The notes under the pieces: model-generated
What the model saw: the letters and a program-made list of their open reading frames with translations, nothing else
What the model was told of the DNA's origin: nothing
Databases searched by the model: none
Position numbers and translations under genes: made by a program
Shown: one piece after another, positions 57,800-64,000 of the stretch
Layout of the letters: each line of letters opens with the position of its first letter
How positions within the stretch are numbered: position 1 is the first letter of the stretch
NCBI GenBank assembly: GCA_030263665.1
Contig: SZPK01000008.1
Coordinates: forward strand, 1-64,000
Origin: Villigracilis sp024434165
GTDB lineage: Bacteria; Chloroflexota; Anaerolineae; Anaerolineales; Villigracilaceae
Length of the DNA: 64,000 nucleotides
Reading direction: 5' to 3'

Positions 57800-58417
57800 A
57801 TGACCCACGAATTCAATCTCCGCAAGCCCAATCCATTGTTGATCGTCATCTCAGGTCCCTCCGGCGTCGGGAAGGACACCATCGTCCAGCGCATGAAGGA
57901 GCGCGGCTTCCCCTTTCATTTTGTCGTCACCGCCACCACGCGCGAAAAACGACCCGCTGAGGTGCACGGACGGGATTACTGGTTCGTCTCGAAGGATGAA
58001 TTTGCGCGTATGATCGAGCAAAACGAATTGATCGAATACGCGATCGTGTACGGCGATTACAAGGGCATCCCGAAAGCGCAGGTGCGCGAAGCGCTGGCAA
58101 GCGGAAAGGACGTGGTCATGCGGCTGGACGTGCAGGGCGCGGAGACCGTGCGAAAACTTGCGCCCGGCGCTCTGCTCATTTTCATCACCTGCGAAACCGA
58201 AGAGGAACTGGAACGGCGGCTGCGCCTGCGCAAAACCGAATCGGCGGATTCGCTGGCGCTGCGCATCGCCACCGCCCGCAAGGAACTCCAGCGCATCGAG
58301 GCGTTCGATTATGTGATCGTCAACCAGGATTTTCACCTGGATGAAACGGTGGAAAAAGTGCGCGCGATCATCACAGCGGAACATTTGAAGGTGGCTCACC
58401 GCAAGGTGGACCTGTGA
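57800..58417 (+). CDS. gmk: Guanylate kinase
   Basis: The 205-aa protein has the P-loop GPSGVGKD (residues 19-26), the GMP-binding stretch TATTREKRPAEVHGRDYWFVSKDEF, and the lid with RLRLRKTESADSLALRI. It phosphorylates GMP to GDP with ATP, needed for GTP, dGTP and c-di-GMP or (p)ppGpp supply. It is full length. GKD instead of GKS/T in the P-loop is a small variation also seen in other bacterial copies. The gene is divergent from the FmdB-type gene, and its stop overlaps the rhomboid gene's GTG start (GTGA), so the two are co-translated. Confidence 0.95.
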   Translation: MTHEFNLRKPNPLLIVISGPSGVGKDTIVQRMKERGFPFHFVVTATTREKRPAEVHGRDYWFVSKDEFARMIEQNELIEYAIVYGDYKGIPKAQVREALASGKDVVMRLDVQGAETVRKLAPGALLIFITCETEEELERRLRLRKTESADSLALRIATARKELQRIEAFDYVIVNQDFHLDETVEKVRAIITAEHLKVAHRKVDL

Positions 58418-59196
58418 ACGAAGCCCCCGCCTCCGTTTCGGACCCGGAGCCTGTTCCCGCTCCCCAAACCGTGCGCGTGCGGATGCCTTCCACGCCTCCC
58501 ACTGCGACGTATGTGCTGATCGGCGTGACCGTTGTGATGTACATCCTGCAAATGCTGGTGACGGCGGTCTTCGGACACGCCGTCTACGACATCGGCTGGC
58601 TCGAGCTGCTGGGCGCACGCATCAACAGCGCGATCCTCGCGGGGGAGTTGTGGCGTTTCATCACGCCGGTCTTCCTGCACGGCTCGCTGACGCACATCTT
58701 CTTCAACATGTATGCCCTGCTGTCCATTGGCAGTTTTCTGGAACGGCAGTTGGGGCACGGCAGGTTCATCCTGTTGTATTTCCTGGGGGCATTCGCGGGG
58801 AATGTATTTTCCTTCCTCTTCACCGGCAGCAACGGCTATTCGCTGGGCGCCTCCACCGCGGTGTTTGGGTTGATCGCAGCGGAGGCGGTTTTCTTCTACC
58901 AGAATCGCGGTCTCTTCGGCTCGCACGCCAAACAGGCGATCGGAAACGCCGTGTTCATCATCGTCATCAATTTGTTCATCGGGTTGTACCCCGGCATTGA
59001 CAATTGGGGGCACATGGGCGGGCTGCTGGGCGGCGCGATGTTTGCCTGGTTTGCCAGCCCGCGCTGGGCGGTGGTCGGCATCCCGCCGGAAATGGATTTG
59101 CACGACCAGCGCGAGCCGCGCGAGATCATCACCGGGGTTGGGATGGTGATTCTCGTTTTCGGCGCGCTCGCCGCCGCCGGGTTCTTCATGCAATAA
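58414..59196 (+). CDS. Rhomboid-family intramembrane serine protease
   Basis: The start is GTG 58414, overlapping the gmk stop. A Pro-rich cytoplasmic N-terminus (about 1-30) precedes six to seven membrane helices. Rhomboid landmarks are WRFITPVFLHGSLTHIFFNMYALLSIG (the H-x-x-x-N-M loop), catalytic Ser147 in LGASTAVFGL and catalytic His200 in WGHMGGLLGG. Rhomboids cut membrane proteins within or near a helix. The substrate is unknown. It is 260 aa, normal length, and followed by a bidirectional terminator. Confidence 0.95.
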   Translation: MNEAPASVSDPEPVPAPQTVRVRMPSTPPTATYVLIGVTVVMYILQMLVTAVFGHAVYDIGWLELLGARINSAILAGELWRFITPVFLHGSLTHIFFNMYALLSIGSFLERQLGHGRFILLYFLGAFAGNVFSFLFTGSNGYSLGASTAVFGLIAAEAVFFYQNRGLFGSHAKQAIGNAVFIIVINLFIGLYPGIDNWGHMGGLLGGAMFAWFASPRWAVVGIPPEMDLHDQREPREIITGVGMVILVFGALAAAGFFMQ

Positions 59197-59227
59197 AAAA
59201 TGCCCGTCCGTGAGGATGGGCATTTTT
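59196..59227. terminator. Bidirectional terminator, rhomboid / ABC permease
   Basis: AATGCCCGTCC pairs with GGATGGGCATT around GTGA, flanked by an A-run and T-run. It ends both the plus-strand rhomboid gene and the minus-strand permease gene. Confidence 0.88.
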
Positions 59228-59243
59228 GTAGTCGGGGGCGGTT

Positions 59244-60200
59244 TTACAAGTGGCGCTGGCTGCGCGGGTCGAAGGCGTCGCGCAACCCGTCGCCCAGCAG
59301 GTTGATGCACAAAATGGTAAAGATGATGAAGAGACTGGGGAAGACCCACATCCACCATGCGCCGCGCTGGATGAAGGACTGCGCGCTGGTGAGCATATTG
59401 CCCCATGAGGATGTCGGCGGCTGGACCCCCAAGCCGAGGAAGGAAACATACGCCTCGTTGAGAATTGCGCCCGCCAGCCCCAGAGTGGATGCGACGATAA
59501 TCACGCCCATCGTGTTCGGAATGAGGTGGCGGAAAAAGATGCGGCTGTCGCTGGCGCCCAAGGCTTTGGAGGCGGAGATGTATTCCATTTCGCGCAGGGA
59601 TAGCACATTGGCGCGCACGATGCGTGCCAGCACCATCCAGGAGGTCATGCCAATGACGAGGATGACAATGCCCACGCTGCCGCTGAAACTTCGTCCAAAC
59701 AGGGTGATGGTCTGGATGTCCCTGCCGAAGTACTTCCCAAGCACGATCAACAGGAATAATTGCGGAATGGAAAGAATGGCTTCCGTGAAGCGCATCAGAA
59801 TGGAATCCACCCACCCGCCGAAGTATCCGGCGATTCCTCCAAGCAGGGTGCCGAGCGTGACGGAGATCGTCACGGCAAGGAAGCCGACCACGAGCGAAAT
59901 CTGTCCGCCGTAGATGATGCGCGCAAAGATATCGCGCCCGGTGCTATCGGTGCCCATTAGATGAACGTTCGACGGCGCGCTGAGACGTGCCGCCAGGTCC
60001 ACTTCGTTGGCTTTTTGTTCGGGAATGATGATCGAACCGACGAGAATGAACAGCAAAAGCAGAATAAACCCGCCGGAGCCAATCATCGCCATCGTATGTT
60101 TACGGAAGCGCCTCCAGATCAACTGCGAGGGGCTGAGGGCGGGTCCGGTTGACTCCAAACCGAGAGAGGGAATGTTAAGGGTTTCTGTCTGTGTAGCCAT
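59244..60200 (-). CDS. Peptide-type ABC transporter permease (DppC-like)
   Basis: The 318-aa protein has an N-terminal cytoplasmic segment, one helix (about 38-60), an outer loop with HLMGTDSTGRDIFARIIYGGQISL (the DppC/OppC signature), and a set of helices holding the EAA loop (REMEYISASKALGASDSRIFFRHLIPN). It forms the transmembrane channel with the DppB-like protein, whose gene lies 10 nt upstream. SD AGGAG is present. It is the last gene before the terminator; no ATPase gene follows. Confidence 0.93.
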   Translation of the reverse strand: MATQTETLNIPSLGLESTGPALSPSQLIWRRFRKHTMAMIGSGGFILLLLFILVGSIIIPEQKANEVDLAARLSAPSNVHLMGTDSTGRDIFARIIYGGQISLVVGFLAVTISVTLGTLLGGIAGYFGGWVDSILMRFTEAILSIPQLFLLIVLGKYFGRDIQTITLFGRSFSGSVGIVILVIGMTSWMVLARIVRANVLSLREMEYISASKALGASDSRIFFRHLIPNTMGVIIVASTLGLAGAILNEAYVSFLGLGVQPPTSSWGNMLTSAQSFIQRGAWWMWVFPSLFIIFTILCINLLGDGLRDAFDPRSQRHL

Positions 60201-60210
60201 TGAAATTCTC

Positions 60211-61170
60211 CTAACTCAGGCGGATGCGCGGGTCAATAAGCGTATAGAGGACATCCACCACAATGGTCAATAACACGACGGCGGTGGAGACGATCAGAAG
60301 CACGCCAAGCACAACGGGGAAATCTCCGCGCTGGGCGTATTCCCAGAACAGACGCCCCATGCCGGGCCAGGAATAGACCGACTCGGTCACCAGCGCCCCC
60401 GCCAGCATGAAGGGAATATCCAAACCGATGATCGTGATGAAAGGCAGCGCCGCATTCCGCAAGGCATGTTTGAAGATGACCGCCCGGTTACTCAACCCCT
60501 TGGCGCGCGCCGTACGGACATAGTCGAGCCCGAGCACCTCCAACATACTGGAGCGGATGTAACGCGCGTAACCGGCGGAGAGGATGATGACAAGGGCGGA
60601 AACCGGCAGAATCATGTGCTCGATCAGTTCAACCGGATTCTTTTGATCCCAGATATCCGCGCCGGTGGGCAGGTAGGGCAGCCCCCACTCTTTGAATTGC
60701 ACTGCAAAGATCAACATCAAGCCCAGCGCGATGAAGAAGATGGGCATGGAAAAGCCGACAAAGGAAACGGACGTGATGACGTTATCCAGGAAGGAGTATT
60801 GCTTCAATGCGGAGACAATTCCCAAAATCAGGGCGACAATGATGGTGAATATTTCGGCGGTCACCATCAGGATCAGGGTCATGGGAAGGCGTTCCCCGAT
60901 CATCTTTGCCACCGGTTGTTTGGAGAAGAAGGAGTATCCCAGGTCTCCCTGCGCGGCCAACCCAAGCCAGCGGAGGTACTGTACCGGCATGGGGTCGTTC
61001 AAACCCAACCGTTCGCGGAGCGCCTCCCTGTCCGCTTCGCTCATGCGGGGGTTGGTGGCATATTGCGCCAGCGGGTCGGCGGAGAGGCGCGTGAGGATGA
61101 AGCAAAGGACGGTGATGATAAGAAGGGTGAATATTGCCTGAATCAAACGGCGAGCAATGTAAGCCCACAT
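60211..61170 (-). CDS. Peptide-type ABC transporter permease (DppB-like)
   Basis: The 319-aa protein starts MWAYIARRLIQAIFTLLIITVLCFILTRL, the usual first helix of DppB/OppB permeases. It has the outer loop RLGLNDPMPVQYLRWLGLAAQGDLGYSF and the EAA-type loop DYVRTARAKGLSNRAVIFKHALRNAALPF, then helices to the end. It binds the ABC ATPases from the cytoplasm through that loop. SD GGAG precedes the start. It lies 10 nt before the DppC-like gene and downstream of the binding-protein gene, separated from it by a strong terminator. Confidence 0.93.
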   Translation of the reverse strand: MWAYIARRLIQAIFTLLIITVLCFILTRLSADPLAQYATNPRMSEADREALRERLGLNDPMPVQYLRWLGLAAQGDLGYSFFSKQPVAKMIGERLPMTLILMVTAEIFTIIVALILGIVSALKQYSFLDNVITSVSFVGFSMPIFFIALGLMLIFAVQFKEWGLPYLPTGADIWDQKNPVELIEHMILPVSALVIILSAGYARYIRSSMLEVLGLDYVRTARAKGLSNRAVIFKHALRNAALPFITIIGLDIPFMLAGALVTESVYSWPGMGRLFWEYAQRGDFPVVLGVLLIVSTAVVLLTIVVDVLYTLIDPRIRLS

Positions 61171-61240
61171 AGCAACTCCTTCGTCTTGCGGAAATTATGT
61201 CAAGTATCCTACACGGAACAGGATGAGTCAAGGAAAGGAT

Positions 61241-61276
61241 AAAAATAGAGACAGGGAAATCCCTGTCTCTATTTTT
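61241..61276 (-). terminator. Strong hairpin between binding-protein and permease genes
   Basis: A perfect 16-bp stem (AAAAATAGAGACAGGG and its complement) with loop AAAT lies between the binding-protein stop (61291) and the permease start (61170). It should end most transcripts after the binding protein, giving it in excess over the permeases. Confidence 0.88.
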
Positions 61277-61290
61277 ATTGCTGAAGCGGG

Positions 61291-63048
61291 TTACTTCACA
61301 TCCCAAACTTCGGCGTTCCAGTTCATATTGCTGAAGAAGCCGAAGGGTCCGGGCACGAAGCGATCCACGTAGCCGTAGACGTTGGCGCGGGCATACATCA
61401 TGATGACGTAGTACTGGTTGAAGATGTATTCCTGGACCTTATCCAGCGCGGCTTTGCGGGCGGCGGGATCGGCGGTGGCGTTGACGGCAGCCATCAACTC
61501 ATCCAGTTCGGGGTCGCAGATGAGATAGTTGTTGGCGCCAGCCGGAGATTCAGCGCTCGGCACGGTATCGCAGGAGTAGCTGTCCAACACACCGGTCATC
61601 GGGTCGGGATAGAAACCGGTGGTGTAACCAGCCATATCGTAGTTGCCGGTGGGCATGATGCCGCCGTCGGTATAACCGGCGAAGAAGGTACCGGCGGGCG
61701 TGTGGTTCGGCTTGAATTCGATGCCGATCTTGGCGAGGTCAGACTGCACCGCGAGCGCGATGTCCACGCGGATCTGCTTGTCGGTGGTATCGAAACGGAA
61801 GGAGAGTTTGACATCTTCGCCGTTGCATTTGCCTTCGCGGATGCCGTCGCCGTCAGCGTCGGTGTAACCAGCTTCCTCGAGCAGCGCCATGGCGGCTTCA
61901 GGATCGTAGGCATCGGGCTTCAGGCTCTTGTTTTCCCATTCCGAGTTGGGCCACTGGGTGGCGGGAACGGTGGTCTTGCCAGCGAGCAGGCTGTCAACGA
62001 ACGCCTGACGATTGATGCCGAGGGTGATGGCTTTGCGGACACGGACGTCCTTGAACGGGCAGAAACCGTCCTGGTCCGCCTTGCCCTTGCCATCCACGCC
62101 TTCCTTGGTACCAAGGTTGAAGAAGTAGTGTTCGAAGTCAGCGCCGGGAACAACCTTAAGGTGAACGGCGGGTTCAAGAGCGCCCACGGTCTCGATATCG
62201 GACTCGGAGAAATCCGGGTACCAGTCCACGTCGCCGGTCTGGAGAGCGGCAAGCGCGGCTTCAGGGGTCGGCACGAACTTGATATTGATCTGGTCAATGT
62301 TCGGGCGGCTGCCGTAGAAGTTATCGTTGCGGACGAGGGTCATGCGGTCGCCGGGGACCCATTCGGTGATGACATACGGACCTGAACTGATAGTCGGCAT
62401 GTGGATGAAGTCGTTGCTTTCAAGACCGGTCTGTCCTTCCAGAATGTGTTTCGGCAGGATCGAACCTTGGTTGTTGGGACCCTGGGTGAAGAGGGTCTGC
62501 CAGCCGGGGTACAGTTCCTTGAAGGTGATGACCACGGTCAGATCGTCGGGGGTTTCCACGCTGGCGATCTTGTCATATCCGGTGCGGCTGAGCGGAACGT
62601 TGTTCGGATCCATCACGGATTCCCAAGTGAACTTCACATCTGCGGATGTGAGGGGTTCGCCGTCCGACCACTTCAAACCTTCCTTGAGTTTCCAGGTGAT
62701 GGTCAGACCATCCGGGGAAACGCCGCCGTTTTCGGCAGTAGGAACTTCTGCGGCAAGTTCGGGGACAAAGTTGCCCTGGTCATCCCATTCCGCGAGACCC
62801 ACGAGGGTCAGCTGGGCGATCCAGATGGCGTATGACATTTGTGTATAGTAGGGGACGACGTTGTCAGGTTCCTGAGACCAGGCGCCGGTGACGACCTTGA
62901 GGTCTTCTGAGGGCGCTGCTTCAGTGGTTTCAGGCGCTTCCGTTGCTTCGGTACCGGGCTCGGCGGTGGTTTGTCCTCCGCCGCAAGCCGCGAGCAGAAC
63001 GCTGGCGATCACCAGCAACGAAAGCAAAGCGAACAGATTTCGTTTCAT
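61291..63048 (-). CDS. Peptide-type ABC transporter substrate-binding lipoprotein
   Basis: The start MKRNLFALLSLLVIASVLLAACGGG (585 aa; SD GGAGGAG) gives a lipobox LLAAC. A Thr/Glu-rich linker (about 25-50) leads to an SBP_bac_5-type (OppA/DppA) fold: DGLTITWKLKEGLKWSDGEPLTSADVKFTWE, then SSGPYVITEWVPGDRMTLVRNDNFYG and DVRVRKAITLGINRQAFVDSLLAGK. Members bind peptides, or nickel, oligosaccharides or other solutes; the ligand cannot be read here. It is upstream of the two permease genes. A DADGDGI motif (about residue 415) resembles a calcium loop. Confidence 0.93.
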   Translation of the reverse strand: MKRNLFALLSLLVIASVLLAACGGGQTTAEPGTEATEAPETTEAAPSEDLKVVTGAWSQEPDNVVPYYTQMSYAIWIAQLTLVGLAEWDDQGNFVPELAAEVPTAENGGVSPDGLTITWKLKEGLKWSDGEPLTSADVKFTWESVMDPNNVPLSRTGYDKIASVETPDDLTVVITFKELYPGWQTLFTQGPNNQGSILPKHILEGQTGLESNDFIHMPTISSGPYVITEWVPGDRMTLVRNDNFYGSRPNIDQINIKFVPTPEAALAALQTGDVDWYPDFSESDIETVGALEPAVHLKVVPGADFEHYFFNLGTKEGVDGKGKADQDGFCPFKDVRVRKAITLGINRQAFVDSLLAGKTTVPATQWPNSEWENKSLKPDAYDPEAAMALLEEAGYTDADGDGIREGKCNGEDVKLSFRFDTTDKQIRVDIALAVQSDLAKIGIEFKPNHTPAGTFFAGYTDGGIMPTGNYDMAGYTTGFYPDPMTGVLDSYSCDTVPSAESPAGANNYLICDPELDELMAAVNATADPAARKAALDKVQEYIFNQYYVIMMYARANVYGYVDRFVPGPFGFFSNMNWNAEVWDVK

Positions 63049-63104
63049 ACGGTTCTCCTCCGTTTGAAAATGGGTTTTCATTTTGCCGCGCAAAATGATG
63101 GGGG

Positions 63105-63110
63105 ATTATA
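63105..63110 (-). promoter_or_regulatory. -10 box of the binding-protein gene
   Basis: Minus-strand TATAAT lies 57 nt upstream of ATG 63048, just 3 nt past the stop of the upstream gene. No strong -35 was seen. Confidence 0.4.
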
Positions 63111-63113
63111 CAC

Positions 63114-64000
63114 CTAATACAAACTTACCGGATAACCAATTCCATTCAGCCGTACTGCGGCAGGGTCCTTGTGCCAGACTCCGGCGATCTTTTCCCCGCA
63201 TTTCGGGCATTTTCCATCCGCCGTAATGTGATATTCCTGCACGATGTATCCCCGCCTCTTGACCAGCCTGTGGTTGCAGTTCGGGCAGCGGGTATCTTCA
63301 TACTCCCCGACCATGCCCGGCAAATTCCCCGCATAGACGTATCTCAGCCCCGCCTCGCGCCCGATCTCCGCCGCGCGGATGAGCGTCTTCGCATCGGTGT
63401 TATCCGGCTCGGTCATCTTATAATCTTTATGGAACGCGGTCACGTGCCAGGGAATATCCGCCGAAATCCCCGCCAGGAAGCGCGCTGCCTCCCACAACTC
63501 TTCATTGGAATCGTTGAAACCGGGAATCGTCAAGGTAACCACCTCCACCCACAAACCCATCTCGTGCGCGCGTTTGATTCCATCCAGTGTGTGTTGAAGC
63601 GTCCCGCCCAATTTGCGGTAGTTCTTGTCGTCCATGCACTTCAGGTCCACTTTGTAAGCGTCCAGGTACGGGCGCAAATATTCCATTACTTCCGGGGTGT
63701 TATTCCCGTTGGAAACGTAGGCGCACATCAACCCGTTCGCCTTTGCCTCCTTGAATATCTCCACCGCCCACTCGCTGGTAATGAGCGGCTCGTTATAGGA
63801 AGAGACCACCACCGAAGCCTTCGTCCTGCGCGCATATTCCACCATCATTCGCGGCGTCATCTCGCGGATCAAATTCACGGACGCATCCGACGCCGGGTCA
63901 CGCATGGCTTGCGAAGTTAAAAAGTTCTGACAATAAGAACAATGATAGTCGCATCCCAGCATTCCGAAGGTCAACGCGTTCGCGCCGGGCATGACGTGTG
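63114..64000 (-). CDS. AmmeMemoRadiSam-type radical SAM enzyme, partial
   Basis: The gene runs off the right edge; the open frame continues past the ATG at 63992 (HVM before PGANALTFGMLG), so the true N-terminus is outside. The radical SAM motif is CDYHCSYC (CX3CX2C), which binds a [4Fe-4S] cluster and SAM. Further landmarks are VVSSYNEPLITSEWAVEIFKEAK, SNGNNTPEVMEYLRPYLDAYKVDLK and VEVVTLTIPGFNDS. The C-terminus has a zinc-ribbon-like CPNC and CPKCG. These fit the AmmeMemoRadiSam system enzyme (PflA-like). The usual AMMECR1 and Memo partners, if present, would lie to the right. Confidence 0.87.
   Translation of the reverse strand, partial: HVMPGANALTFGMLGCDYHCSYCQNFLTSQAMRDPASDASVNLIREMTPRMMVEYARRTKASVVVSSYNEPLITSEWAVEIFKEAKANGLMCAYVSNGNNTPEVMEYLRPYLDAYKVDLKCMDDKNYRKLGGTLQHTLDGIKRAHEMGLWVEVVTLTIPGFNDSNEELWEAARFLAGISADIPWHVTAFHKDYKMTEPDNTDAKTLIRAAEIGREAGLRYVYAGNLPGMVGEYEDTRCPNCNHRLVKRRGYIVQEYHITADGKCPKCGEKIAGVWHKDPAAVRLNGIGYPVSLY

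Overview
This 64 kb window looks like chromosome from a member of the Chloroflexota, most likely class Anaerolineae. That placement is inferred from protein character: multihaem cytochromes beside an NrfD module, a ClpC-type ATPase, FHA and GAF-kinase signalling proteins, many Thr/Pro-rich lipoproteins, and a solitary dnaK. The DNA is GC-rich with short intergenic gaps and many clear hairpin-plus-T terminators. No rRNA, tRNA, CRISPR or prophage was seen. One stable RNA gene, tmRNA, is present, and its tag can be read (ANSTSYAAMPLAA).

Layout. 0.1-6.4 kb (minus strand): an SbcD/Mre11-like nuclease, an overlapping nucleotidyltransferase plus small-partner pair, a C39-like peptidase with TPRs, dnaK and a lipoprotein. 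6.4-10.9 kb: tmRNA, then a signalling operon on the plus strand (REC-CpaE fusion, Sir2 deacetylase, GAF histidine kinase, FHA protein). 11-13.8 kb: an AI-2E-type permease, a 61-aa protein and a P1-type peptidase. 13.8-21.1 kb: three paralogous GT-C-like membrane proteins around an opposing GT39-like protein. 21.2-27.4 kb: a holin-like membrane protein, a GNAT acetyltransferase, and an AT-richer pair (a beta-propeller-like protein and a SpoIID/PA14 protein) followed by a MITE. 27.4-36.1 kb: a B3/B4 protein, clpC, a secreted metalloprotease and a LacI-sensor/GAF histidine kinase. 36.2-41.6 kb: a membrane protein, a methyltransferase, UDP-glucose dehydrogenase, a CheY-like regulator, a glycosyltransferase and a YtxH-like protein, with two octamer repeat tracts. 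41.8-43.8 kb: panB and panE (pantothenate synthesis).

44-57 kb is the most distinctive block. A NarX/NarL-type two-component system is followed by two small membrane proteins, an 8-haem membrane-anchored cytochrome, a Tat-exported 16-Cys ferredoxin and an NrfD/PsrC quinone protein. Converging on these from the other strand are a duplicated decahaem lipoprotein, a nine-haem cytochrome, a cytochrome b and a NapC-like nine-haem cytochrome. About 36 haem-c motifs lie within roughly 9.5 kb, with no recognisable molybdenum or catalytic subunit among them. I read it as quinone/multihaem electron transfer, possibly toward the cell surface. 57.3-64 kb: an FmdB zinc ribbon, gmk, a rhomboid protease, a peptide ABC transporter (binding protein plus two permeases, no ATPase) and the end of an AmmeMemoRadiSam-type radical SAM enzyme.

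Non-coding patterns run across the whole window: (i) about ten genes with a -10 hexamer only 6-11 nt before the ATG and no Shine-Dalgarno, suggesting leaderless mRNAs; (ii) two kinds of small inverted-repeat element that share the same GC-rich core but have different ends; (iii) tandem tracts with exact 8-bp or 7-bp phase directly after genes, one of which flips strand in its middle.
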